The notes under the pieces: generated by a model
What the model was told of the DNA's origin: nothing
What the model saw: only the letters and a program-made list of their open reading frames with translations
Databases searched by the model: none
Part shown: piece after piece, positions 47,397 through 59,403 of the stretch
Position numbering within the stretch: the first letter of the stretch is position 1
How the letters are laid out: each line of letters opens with the position of its first letter
Made by a program: the position numbers and the translations under genes
Source of the DNA: Agrocybe praecox
Taxonomy: Eukaryota > Basidiomycota > Agaricomycetes > Agaricales > Agrocybaceae
NCBI GenBank assembly: GCA_964017145.1
Contig: OZ024848.1
Location: 2,182,501 to 2,246,500 of the forward strand
Direction: 5' to 3'
DNA: 64,000 bases

Positions 47397-48003
47397 TCAT
47401 GTTGGGGTGACTACGCCCCTTACACCCCTAGTAGAGAGGCGGCTCTCCCGAGTCTCGGATAAATAGTCGGATCCAAATACGAGGTTGAAAAAACGGATAA
47501 GCATCCACTCATGTTCCTGCGTTTTATATATCAAGGGATTAGACTCACCTGTAGACGCGATAAATATCAAGCCACCATCTTGCATGACCTTAGAAACTAT
47601 AGGGACGTCTTCCCATCTGTTGTGCCTTCCTTTTCGATATCAGAATGATGTAAGGAGCCATATCGGACATTGCGTGATAAACATACATCCTCTGCAGCGA
47701 AATAATGAGCAATGAATAATGGTAATGCATTAGAGAGGAACAAAAACATACCTCAGGCTTAGAGTCGCCTTTGGCGTGGCAAGTATGATACACCCAAAAT
47801 CATATTCCAGGCTAGGAATTAGATGAATAGCATACGTCAGAGCAGCGGAAAGCTCCATTATAATCGACAGAAGCAAACCAGTTCCAACGAGCCAGTTCCT
47901 CCAGGTAAAACGTGAAAACCGCAAAAACCGGCCGCACTCGATGTAAATATATCGCTCTCAAGGGACGCTGACATGGGAGATGGGCCACATACCACGCAAA
48001 CAC
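47397..48003 (-). pseudogene. Degenerate integral-membrane protein fragment (DUF6533-like guess)
   Basis: On the minus strand, pieces in different frames read VAHLPCQRPLRAIYLH, FTWRNWLVGTGLLLSIIMEL, SLEYDFGCIILATPKATLSL and, past an interruption, VPIVSKVMQDGGLIFIAS. The spacing of hydrophobic segments, the EYD..CIILATP stretch and the VSKVMQDG end recall the multi-pass membrane protein family abundant in Agaricomycetes. Frameshifts separate the pieces and no start is visible, so this is a relic at best. The family assignment is a guess. Confidence 0.35.
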
Positions 48004-48033
48004 AAGATCACCTCCATCGAGAATAAAAGCACA

Positions 48034-48600
48034 CTAAATGAACTCATCTGGCAGTAGAAGTAATGGTACCATTAGCTCTCGCTGACTATGTAAACTACTC
48101 TCCAGCAATTGCGTTTGGTGGAACGAGGAAAGTTGAAAGGCGTATGTACCATCAGTGGAGTGCAGCACCTTCGATGAGATGGTTTTTGACATCTCGATCT
48201 CTTCAGAGGCTACTAAATTGGAATTGAAATTGTGGTAGTCTGTCGGATGGGTAACGGGAAGAATGCTGCATCGGCGCCGTTCCATTGCAGTGAGAGTATT
48301 CCTCATCTGGTCGTCAAAGAATTTAGCGATCAGACTGAGTCGGTGGGCCAGATGATTCTCTAGATGGTGCAAACGAGTTCTATAAGCCACGGAGATGAAG
48401 GATATTATCATGAGAATCAAGGTTATGAGTGGAAAGAGGATCAGGCTGGTCACTAAGGTTGCACATCCGATTATTCTAAAATCCAAAAGATAGCCAATGA
48501 GGAGGACCCACGTGTGATGATGAGTAGAATTGTCAGTATTGAGGCTGGGTATTGAGTTTTCTTCAGGGCCAGATACCCTTTTTTAGATAGGTTCCTATGA
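48034..48600 (-). pseudogene. Membrane protein gene, copy B, start codon lost
   Basis: This is the sister of the 34078-34734 gene. The transmembrane segment (GCATLVTSLILFPLITLI) and the basic region are almost unchanged. The position of the start codon has changed from ATGG to AAGGG, with an in-frame TAA just upstream, and the C-terminal third is replaced by LLLPDEFI-stop where the duplication ends. It is probably not translated as a full protein. Confidence 0.6.
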
Positions 48601-49404
48601 AGTTCATGATCTTGAGCTCATGTTTTGTACGATGAGATTGGAGCGTACAAGAATAAAATAATACAGCAAGTGATAATACAAATCAAACGAAAGTATAAGT
48701 TCTAAAAATATTGAGATCCATGAGCATCCTTTCGCAATAGAGAGTAGCACAGAATAGTCACGTATAACCCTGAGTTCGATGAATGATAAGCTAAGAGGAA
48801 CCTTATCCTCTTTTCGTATTGGGCGAATCTGTCGTAGAAAGAAAGTCAAGCATGTGAATAAACCAATAAAAAAGGTTCACAAGTACAAACCAACCTTAAT
48901 TCACCCTTCTGGTTCGTTGATTGAATTGTTGCAGATGGATTTTGACGCTTGCGTAGTGCCCTGGTATGCACGGTGGGAGACGATCCTTGTGGACAGTTAG
49001 TGTAAGCAGAGTATGATAATTGAGGTTCCTGGCCCTTCTAGATACCCTCTGAGGAAACCAAGGTTGGGGATTTTTGAGTGTTCAACGCGATCTTATTTCC
49101 TTGTTCTATATGGCCAGGAAGGATAGATCTGGCACGTCACTACTGCGGTGGGTACACGACATAATTTGAAGAGCCAACTTGGAATATCACTGCGCGCTTT
49201 CGCGTCTGGAGTGCTTGTGACTAGTTGACTCGTGGTTGAGCAGGTTGCGCAGCAATAATTCTGGCGATTATTAGGATCGCAGCTTGAAACTTGTCATTGT
49301 AAATAAGTGACATGGTAGACTTTGGATACGTTTTTTCCCCTGCAGGACGAGTATCCCATTAAGCGTTAAAGATTTTTACGGGAGTTGAAGATGCGCCCAG
49401 AGGG
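48070..49404. repeat. Segmental duplication block D1, copy B
   Basis: Direct-orientation match to 34215-35555. At its right edge the D2 partner does not follow; instead about 9.6 kb of unrelated and repetitive DNA intervenes before D2 copy B at 58985. Confidence 0.85.
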
Positions 49405-50639
49405 TAAAATGTTTCCCCCGAGATGACTGTGCCGAATATCAAGAGATAATATAAGCGGAGATTGAACTTCTAATAGCTAGAGCTTGGACAACAACATGGA
49501 CACTGAGCTCATCTCTCCAACATCTCTCATCGCCTCCATACACATTCCTCGTTCGAGAAATGGCCAGCAAGCTCCCCGAATTGTCGCATACACGGCAGTT
49601 CCTTGGCCCTGGCCTAGGATATGGAAATCTCACGGAAACACCGATCAAAGGGAACAAAAAATACAAACTTTTTAATTCCAACTCTTAAAAGGAACGTTTA
49701 GAGACCACCAATTTCTGAAAGAACATTTCTTTCACTATAAACCAACCATGTGCAAGGCACAAATCTTCCCCATGGTTTCTTGATAGCTTGCTGTTTTATC
49801 TTTTCCTCGTTCGAGTCCCAACACTACGTTCTAGGCTATAAAATGCAAAAAGCTCGACTCATCGAATGCACCTTCTGGAAGAGAATCATGGGCCTCACAG
49901 CACTCTCTTTCATGTCTGTGCCGCTCAATAATTAGGCGCATACAATCAATACACAGGACCATACAGCAATGGAGTATTGAATCACTGAACTTTATCTTTC
50001 GAAGGAGTCATAGCACATAAACTGGCATTTTACTTGGGAAGAATGCACTGGTTCATGGATAAATTTCTTACGTACATTCAGGAACCGTATATTTTCCCTG
50101 AATGCGATTCCTCTGCTACTACTTGCATCAACTCCTCCACCCTTGGTATCGCCACCTCAGGCTTCCGCCACTCTTCCATTTTCCCCTCTAGAAGCACGTC
50201 CCACTCGTTATCCGAAGGATTCACAATGACAATTTTGGAGAGAAACGATCTTTTGCTTTTGGATGTACATTCCTGAACTCCGGTCAGACGGGTCGACACA
50301 TGCGCATGTCCAGCCTGTGAAGCGCCAAAGCATTCTTCCATCATGGAGCCATAAATCGTGCAGTTTCGAGGATATCGTCTCCGCCCATACGTGGCTCTTT
50401 GTCTTGTCCATTCAAAGCGATGCTCACCAAAGCTGGTAGCTTCGCGAAATATGGTGCCTGGTCTAGTGAAAGCGGGTCGGGACACCCATGGAGTCCGGAA
50501 TCAGGAAAAACGGAGTGAAAGTTTTGGGAACATGATGTGCACCGGCTTTTGCGGATGTCGTCAAAGAATTCTTCAATATAGGAAGGGGTGGGATGGAATA
50601 TCTTGTGATCATGATCTTCTTCGTCTTCCGGAGAATGTT
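49405..50639. other. Accessory region with minus-strand gene fragments
   Basis: On the minus strand, segments such as SIEEFFDD-like YIEEFFDDIRKSRCTSCSQ, FAKLPALVSIALNGQDKEP and IVIVNPSDNEWDVLLEGKME have protein-like composition. They sit in two frames with stops between them (50078-50808). They may be exons of a decayed gene; no family was recognised. 49405-50050 holds nothing further that I can support. Confidence 0.35.
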
Positions 50640-51650
50640 GGCATTTTATCTCGACCCACAACCCATCTAATACATTGAGGGTTGACAAGGGTCCCAACTC
50701 ACATTCTCGTTCGCGGCTCGTAGTGCAACTGCTAGGCGTCCCAGCCCCAGCCCTCTCTGCACCCCTATGTCGATCGCGACTCATCGCACACCCACCCTCC
50801 ACCTCCATGCCACCTCCTTTCTCGCTTGTATTCGCGCCGAAGGGGACGTATTGACATTATTCCTTATAAAAAGGCCCAACCCTGAGCTGAACGATATCGA
50901 TAACCTCTTTTCAAACGTCCCTATCATGATCGTCGAGCTCGACCTTGGCGATGCCCGATCCTATTTGCACCGAGGGGGAAGATGCGATGGGTGTGGACAT
51001 TAATGTTGATGTTGGTGCAGGTGTCGCTGTGGGAAGGTTAGGAATAGACGAAGGCAAAGGCCAAGGAAATGGAAAAGAAGATGGTAATGGTGACGGAGAA
51101 AGATAAAACATTGTCGAATTTGCACGCATGGAGGCACCTCTGGGACAGCGTCTATGTCTCATCGCGTTGGCCTGGGTATACTTGGGATATCCGTCAGATA
51201 CACCGTCAGCGAGGACATGAGAAAAGTTACACTGCGGACCGAATCTTGCCGTATGGAAAGTCGGTCATTTCATGAACAGATGATGATGAAGCGGCGTGCA
51301 TCATTCGTTACGAACAGGATCTTTTTTTCTTCAACGAGGGATACAAGATGTGCTTCGTCCGATGATTCCCAAGCAGAAGCGCTGAAGCTGGATCGAAGAC
51401 GATACCACCTTTCTACCTTTAGCTTTCGGAGTCGGATTATCTTCGTCGATGAACCGTATCCTCTCGCTTAATAACTCCACAATTGAAGCAGGCGTCAATA
51501 TTATCACCGACCCCCTTCTGGAGGCGGCTGAACTCTTCCGGCTCAAGTATTCTCAGCTTCTGTTCTGCGAGCATTGGAGTCCTATACTATGCTTTGCATA
51601 CCAGCAGCTCCGCACAACTCGCTTCAAATGTAAACGAAGAGCACCAATAC
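50640..51650. repeat. Dispersed repeat family R3, copy 2
   Basis: Direct relative of the 45180-46560 part of copy 1. Shared features include the GGCGTCCCAGCCCCAGCC stretch, the paired AGATACACCGTCAGCGAGG/GGCAGGG variants and the GACCCCCTTCTGGAGG segment. Internal deletions make it about 1 kb. It is interrupted on the right by the Helitron-like element. Confidence 0.65.
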
Positions 51651-51700
51651 AGGTCCTCTCGGAGTTTGTGCCAACGATATATTTACGAATTTTATGTATA

Positions 51701-53245
51701 CTAGCCGTTGACCCGTGCTTCGCACGGTTTCTTGCCTTCCTGTACTCCAACTTCCAAGTGAAAATAAAACGTCTCAAGATAGAGTCGAAAGGCAACACTG
51801 CTGCTTGCCGAACTGTAACACTATTACTTGCTTTCTTTGCCGCCACTTCTCGCCAACCTTTGGTTGGCTCTTCGTGGCCCAGTTTTAGAAATATTGAGAA
51901 ATAAAGTAAATGTATATCGGTATAAGTAGAAATACGTGGTATTTAGATTCCGCAAAATATGAATGTAGTGCTAGTAAGACGTCTTAAGCACGATTAAAGC
52001 AGGAGCAAAATGTAAGCCTGCAAGAGCTCCAGCGTTCGCAAGGCACAGGTCACTCTGCCAGAGCAAGGGCTAGTGTTTCAGGTCCTGCTGTAGCATGACA
52101 CCTTGTTCTTAAAGTGGCTTGGGCACTGTTCTCACCTTGAACCTGCGCAGGACACGGTTCTCCCGAGGAAATCTGGAAGGCAAGTGTCTGAAACGTGGTA
52201 TATTTCTCTCCATGTATCCCATAACAGTAGATCCGGTCTTGCTGTAGCTGAACCCGGGGCACCTTTCGTCGCGCATGCAGTAAGTGAATTTGGGAAAAGA
52301 ATTTGCCAAGCGCACCATCGGTGACGGTGAGCGGTATGAGATGCTATCGAGTCCGTCATAGATATCAGGGAAACATTTCGCAATCAGAGATTGGTTGCGC
52401 GACAGCAGCGAACCTCCAAACTTCAAGTAACTGCCTTCGATGCCACCTTCATCAATGGATAAACACAAGACACAGGACCACAGGAGTCGTGAGATGCACT
52501 TGTAGTTTAAAGATCATAAGCGTCAGAGTCTTTCTGTCGAAGCACACAGCAAGAGAGACAGCAAAGTAAGAGCAATTTAGCAAGAGCAAGAGCAGAGGTC
52601 GGCGGAGTCTCGATAAAGTAAGTAACATAGTGAGCCTGTATGTATGAGTAGCGAGATAATAGAATAATGAGGATAATTTATCGGAGAACAGAATTTGCAT
52701 TCCGATGCCTTTTATACACCATGGTGTGTCGAATATCAGAATGTCTTCGAATGTTCTTGAAAAATGGATCACACCGTGCTAAACCGTTGAGGGAATGCAA
52801 TAGAAAGGGATGCGTCAGTCATGTGGTTGCAAAAACGATGGAACAACCACACAACCCTGAGCTCTCGAAAATTCTAGAAATGAAAAGCAAAACACGTACG
52901 CTGATTGAGTACCGCTTAACGTTGTGCTTTAGCCAATCTTTGTCGAAAGGCTAGGTGACTCCAGTCTCTGAGTGAGCAAGAAAAGTAAAGTTGCCGCACA
53001 GATAGAGGTATACCAAATCATATTTTTACAGGATTTTACCAAGTGTGAAGCTTTGAAAGGCAAGAGAGCCGTTCAAGAGCCGTTCTTTGAGGCGATCATC
53101 GTTGTGAGAGTGTATTAGTAAGCCTGAGCCTGTGAGCCAGTAAGCGTAAGCGAGCACGTGAAAATAGTGCCTCAGCCAATCAGAACGCGTCTTTGTCTTT
53201 GACGTTTGTCCCGTGAGAAACACCGTTTTCATTTAATATTATAGA
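51701..53245 (-). mobile_element. Non-autonomous Helitron-like element (1545 bp)
   Basis: On the minus strand the element begins TCTATAATATTAAATG at 53245 and ends in CTAG at 51701. The 3' hairpin is at 51711-51728 (stem CCGTGC/GCACGG, loop of three) with six bases between hairpin and CTAG. It is flanked by A on the 5' side and T on the 3' side, the AT target expected for rolling-circle transposons, with no target-site duplication. No Rep/helicase frame is visible inside, so it would need an autonomous partner. All four terminal criteria are met, but there is only one copy in the window. Confidence 0.7.
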
Positions 53246-55789
53246 TAATACGTAATATTCCTTTTCAGTATTGAAATCTATGGAGTATTCAGAACAACAT
53301 AACAAACATTACGAGTCTTTTACGTAAGTAAAAACGAGTCCTTTTAATCGAGGGCTTTCTGCGACTTTCTCTGACCCTTGTTGACCCCCATCAGTGATGG
53401 CATCAAATTGGCCACATGGTCCGGTTGCTTTTACCAATTAAAACTAGAAAATCAATATTATTTTCTTCATTTTTTTTTTAATTCAAGGAGGGCTCTGTTA
53501 ACTATATAATCCTATATGTATTATTACAATCTAGAGCTCGTGTTGCAACTCCATCGTTGTGTTCGACGAGAAGGGCACCTCGGTTATCAGTCGGGCCGGC
53601 GCGGGAATGACCCGATTCGGGTTGCAATCAAACCATCATTTCTTCTCTTCCGGTTTAGGATATCTGCTGTCAACCAAACCCGTGGGAACGTTCGACTTTT
53701 CCAGTCACGTCACCTTTGGACGCGTCGCATTGTCACTTTCCAATCATTTGCCCCTTGCCCATATCTCCTTGCTTCCTCTCTTGCTCTGCTGCTGCTGTTG
53801 CCTCCCTGCTGCCTCCTCTGCTCTGCTCTTGGTGAATGATTCTCTCCTGGGTGGGTGCCTCTGTATGGTGCTTGAATTTGCTGGTTAGCTGGGTCAGCTG
53901 TTGCGATAGCTTGGGATAGCTGGAAGTGGTGGTGAGTGGTCATGGGTGAACGAAGGAGGTGGAAGAGGGTGGAGGGTGGAGGGTGATGAGATAGGGTACA
54001 GAGGTGGATGGGCTGAAGGGTGAGTAGAGCGACGTAGGGGGATGTGGTGAAGAGAGCAGCAGGACATCATGTCCTTTCGCTTTTTTCTTCCGCCCCTTTC
54101 TTTTCCTTCCTTTTCCCCTCTCCTCTTTTTTTCTTTTTCTCATTTTCTCTCCTTTTTAGATCACAACAACGACGTCGCACGCAGGCAGCTGGCCCCGCTG
54201 GGCATCAACAACAGGGTCCGACGCTCACCAGCGTCAATGGCTGCTACAACAACAACGGCGACGGCTGTGCACGACAACATCGTGCATGTACAACGACAAC
54301 GACAGCAGCATGTTGGAGATGACGGGTCGGTTGTGTATAGCTACCGATGGCGACGGCTGTGTACGACGTCGTAACCAGACATCGCCGTCGCCAATGCCTG
54401 GATGCAGCAATGTACTGTACGGCGTGCAACGACGTCTACAACGCGGCTACGACCAACGCGCAGCAACAACAACGCGCAGCTGAACAACAGCAACTCATGT
54501 GCAGAGACTCCAGCACAGAGTTGACTGTCGGCTGCGTTTTGCATGCAACAGACCGCTGGCTATCGTCATCGTATATGCGCACTCCGTCCTCGTAACCCCC
54601 ACCCCCCCAACACAGCTCCCGCTGTCGGTGTGTTGGGATGTGCATACAACAATGGGGTATTGTATGACAACGTGCAGCGATGAACGTACGATGTGTGGAT
54701 GGGGTGAGTGTACGACGATGTATGTACAATGTGCGGCGCATGGAGGGTGTGAACAACGGGTACGGTGATGGGCTATGGCGACGACGGGAGCCGGTCTTGC
54801 TAGCCCTTGGGAAAGGCCCGCCCGGCGGTGTACTGCAGCAATGCCTGTTGCCGGTTATCTCTTTGCTTTTTTTTCTCCTTTCATACGTGTATTTAGTATA
54901 GTAAGCAGTGTAATTTATTATTGTATCGTTAGTAGTGTTCTCTAAATTTTAAAAACATTCTGAGGTACTCTAACAATACTGTGCGAGAATATTGGGTAGC
55001 TTATCTCGGACCAGGTGAAACGATGCAAATTGAACTCGAATCCGGGCAGGGTTTTTGACTGACGGAGACTATATCGCACCCTCTCCAGGAAGAACCACCT
55101 CTCCCTAGAACGGTATTTGTATCTCCTTTCAAGCCTCAAGGCCTCAAGCTCTAAACTCGGTCTGACCGCCATCCCGCTCACAATCTCGCTTTTTATCAAA
55201 TACTGCACTCTTCAGGAATCAGCACCCAAAATCATTGCCCTTTTTTTCGCATATTACGTCCAAAATGACAATCTGCGGAGACAACACCTTCAAATCAATC
55301 ATAATACCTGTGGCAGAAGGGGTTTTAGATCTCATTTTGTACCGAATCTGTTCAGTATCACACGACGAAACGAAGTATCTTTTGAGTGTGACAGGAACAA
55401 GAGGCATCTCACTGTTTGGTTTGGAAGAACGACCACAGAGGCTTCTGCGTGAATCCCATTAGCATACGAAAAAGCAATTTTACGTATTTTACGTATAAGA
55501 AAAACTTGCGAATACATCACTGGGAATTGAGTGAGGTTTCGTATTCATTCCGGTTGAGGTTCCAAATAAAGGCATGAGGCGAGCCACGTCGGTACTTTTC
55601 ATACGAGATGTGCAGGCCTGCAGTTAGCCAGGTCATGGTAGGTTCGTATTTGACAAAGACTACTTGAGACCAGTGATTTCTTCAGCCACCTCCAGGGAGA
55701 TTGGTGATAATACTGACGCCTGCGGCCTACTTAGATTCTGTAGTAATTAAGGATTCATTACGAAGCTGATCCGACTCCGAGAGCTGAAA
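53246..55789. other. Low-complexity accessory region
   Basis: This region is rich in CAACAACGACGAC-type trinucleotide runs (about 54150-54500), pyrimidine tracts (about 54070-54160) and G/A-rich runs (about 53930-54010). Many frames of 60-110 codons occur on both strands with biased composition. None shows a domain or consistent introns. Confidence 0.4.
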
Positions 55790-57250
55790 GCAGAACGCTG
55801 GTTTTTTCTTCGATCGAAGTTTATCGTTTCTGGTTGGCTATAATCGGAGTGAGCCCATCTTGTACCCGCCCGCTGAGGAAATCAAAAAACACCAGATGAA
55901 CGGACGATGCTCTCCGCTCCTGTTCATGAAATGGCCGACTTGGAACTCGACGAAGTTGCCATTCGATGAGGTTCAGTTCGCACCGCCTAACGCTTCTCCT
56001 TTCCTTGCCGACGGTTTATCTGACGGATTCCATCACTATCACCGTCTTCTTCATATCCTTCGCCTTTATATCTTGACCTTCCTACACCAACACCTGCAAC
56101 AATATCAACATCTACACCCATCGCATTTCCCCCCTCGGTGCAAATGGGCTCGGGCGCCGCGCGACGATCGTCAATCCTTTTACGTCAGGATATGGGCACA
56201 CTACGAGTGGTCCTACTACCTCTATAAGTGGGACTAACTCAAGCCAGACGACGATGAAGACGCTCAAGAAGAGGGTATCGCTCGGCTCGAGGTTGGGCTT
56301 TTTGGGAAGAATAAATACATCCTCTCCCATTGAGACTACAACCACATCTGCGGCTGGGACTACTGATCAATCGGGCTCGCCTGCGCAGTCGTCGTCTTCG
56401 CGTAGTTATGGGCATGGGCGTAGAACCACCCATAACACCCACAGAAACACCCACAACGCCCATGGTACACCGACGAGTAGAAAGAGCGGGTTACGCTAGA
56501 TGTCGAGCTATGATTCCTTGAGACTGTTGGCGTCTTTGAGAAGTATAGGTGTGGGTGGGAGGAGCTTTGGCACGGGTGCTGTGAGCGGTGTGAGCGGATC
56601 TGGTGCCCTGAGAGCGAGAAAGAGAGAGGACCATATCGAGCGCGAACGCACGCGAGAAAGGGGAAGTAGGAGGTATTGAGATGCGCACGGAGGTGGAGGG
56701 AGTGCGATGGGTCGCAATCGGGATAGGGGTGCAGAGAGGGCTGGGGTTGGGACGCCTAGCATTTGCACTACGAATCGCAAACGAGAGGATGAGTTGGGAC
56801 CCTTGTCGGCCCCCAACACACAATGTGTTGTGTCCGAACATGAGAACACCAGTGTTCGTTATGACAAAAAAGAAGGCGAGTTCAGATGGGTGATGTTTTG
56901 AAGAAGGCGGTCCAGTGACGCTGAGAATGCATCGATGCTGACAGACTCGAGAAGGGATTCAGGAAGCGCTGGTCCATATGTATGCCGTGGGTTGAGAACC
57001 TAAGGTCAATAGTATTGACTGGTGATTTTTCCGGTAAGCTTGGATCAAGCTAGTACAAAATAAAGGCTTACCACTGACAGAAGTAACCCCTGCACATATT
57101 TTGACCTCAAGATCGAATCCTCGTCGTGATTGACCGCGATAGGCAGTCCTATATACGTTGGACGAGGACAAGACATGTAAGGCGGCGCATAGAGTTGAAG
57201 TCTGCAGCAAAGTTCAGACATAATCGAGGTACATTTTTACAAGGACGACA
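55790..57250. repeat. Dispersed repeat family R3, copy 3 (inverted)
   Basis: The reverse complement matches 44640-46120, including CTTGTCCTCGTCCAACGTATATA, split as CTTGTCCTCG and TCCAACGTATATA, and the GTAAGCCTTTA donor-like site. Relative to copy 1 it forms an inverted repeat with arms about 10 kb apart. Confidence 0.65.
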
Positions 57251-58984
57251 TACCTGCATTCTGTGCATACTCTACTATTTGTTTGCTGACCGGGAATCGG
57301 GATGCATTCATGTTGGTATTCAACTATCAGATTACCTTGAAGGTTAGCGTGTAGTTGCTAGAATAAAAGAAACGCAAGGTACACACTTTGTTGATTATAC
57401 TGGCAGTGGTTTCAGAAACGACGACACAGTGAGCTGCATACCACTCACTCCTGCAGTGCTATAGAAGAAAGCGATTGATTTGATATTTATTGAGATACCG
57501 ACGACTGGATGGTTTCTTTCTTCGTTCTTGTCAATTTAGGTCTATTGATGTACGACTGACGAATGCTTACCCAACTTGTAACAACGACCATGAGCCAGCG
57601 ACGAAATCCTTGAGTATGATGATCTTCGAAGCGACATTGACTGATGGTCAACCGGTCACGGAGTATGCACAAGTTCGGATCGATTGCATTTTCGACTTGT
57701 TCAAATTGGGCCTCTATGCGAGACCTTTTATAATCGTCCCTGTAACTCCCAGTCGTTAGGTGGTGATGCTCCTGCTCACAGTCCGATTGATATCCGCTTG
57801 ATGTTAGGAAGCCAAACAATGCGGCGATAAAATAAGTACATGGGCGCCACATCGTACACTACTAAGAAAAAAAGACTCGTACTGCCACGCGTAGCGGTGG
57901 CCCTGCAAAACAAGTGCAATCAGAGTTACAAAACAGACAGGTCTACACGAAGTGGATTTAAGGTATAATTTACTCTTGAAATTTTGGGTAATTGAAGCGG
58001 GCGACGTTCGACTCTCATTGCCAATTCAAAAAAGCTCAAAGAAAATTGGATATCGACGAATGAGAACTGCAGGTAGCTGAGGTGGTAACAATTTCCATAG
58101 CAAATTCGTGGTGGAATTACTTTCAAAGTTGGACCTCCTGTATCGACTCTCCAAGAACAATTCACGCAGTGGCCCATGGGGGCTGCAAAACTGATATAGG
58201 AAATTTTTGGATTGGTGGATACCATATGGACATTCGTCGGTACGGTGCAAAACCGTTTTCTTCTACAGTATTACGTGGTGTAAGTAAAATCTGACAAAGA
58301 ACTGGATCAGCGAAGGTTGGCATCCCAGAGGATATATCCACGTACGAATTAACCCAAGTTAAGCAGATGCAACCAACCGATCATCTTTTGTTCACACATC
58401 CCAACTTTTTTTTCAGCGCCTAACGGCTCTCAGAGCATCTCGGCTCTGTAACCGCTCAATGGTACAGCAGAATATGGACATTGGAAGTATCTTCACCAAG
58501 CAGATGTTGATCTGCAGAATATATACGCATGCTCGAGATGGTTATTAGGTATCCCGCACAGATATGGAGAGAATGAGGTCGTCTAGAAGGAAACAAGATT
58601 TTAGTTTGAATGTACACTGAAACTAGGAGGAGAAGTTCTCTTACATACATGCGCAAGTGCTCACAGAAACGAGCATTCCTTGAATCTGCTTGGCGTAATG
58701 CCAAGGGAAGAAAAATGATAATTATCCATCGTCATACATATTTGCTTCCTTCTCATCCATCACCAGCAACCCTTGCCAAGTTCCTCGCTGCCGTACCACG
58801 AATGGACGGACTGTCTCCTAGATTTGTGTCAGTATACGCGTGCAGCTCAATGCATGAGAGTACATGCGATGGACTTGAATATGATACATGACCGCTTGCC
58901 TTAGCACGACGTCGGTGGAAATTGGGATGGTTCAACATCACCGTTGATGTCTGATGAGAAGATGCATGAGTTACATACTTACAC
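57251..58984. other. Unassigned accessory DNA before D2 copy B
   Basis: Frames such as 57487-57852 minus (121 codons) and 57490-57759 plus overlap each other and have no recognisable motif. A short inverted repeat GCCAC...GTGGC lies at 57883-57902. Nothing further is supported. Confidence 0.4.
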
Positions 58985-59403
58985 CGCTCGAGATAGAAAC
59001 ATTTACTTACCTGTCTCATGCAGCCTCCTTTTACGCTCGTAAGACCTTTGTACTCAATCTGAGGGGCTCACGGCGAGCCATCGCCACCTCGGAATTTGCG
59101 TGAGTCAACCAGGGTATTCCGAGTCGCCTAGGTTGATCTGGTGTGACCCGCATTGGAATCTTCTATAGGGTATGGCGAGTATTGTAGTGCAGTCCAAGAT
59201 ATTATGTATCGACGTGCTATATCGTTCGTTGGTGGAAAGAGAACCGCGAACGCGCCTCGGGATAATGCTGCTGGAGTTCCGAGAGGTAAAGGTCACTGTC
59301 ACTCAGGTGTTACTTGGATATTACTCGTGTTCATTGCTTTGATCAGTCCTTCAATCCTTACGTCCTTCACACTCGTTGCTCGATACGAAGTATTTTGTAC
59401 ACA

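Noticed and set aside
54150..54500. Overlapping frames in the CAACAACGACGAC-rich region
   Set aside because: Trinucleotide-like repeats keep all frames open on both strands; no sign of a real protein.
57883..57902. GCCAC...GTGGC hairpin as a second Helitron end
   Set aside because: No CTRR terminus at the right distance and no matching 5' TC end was found nearby.
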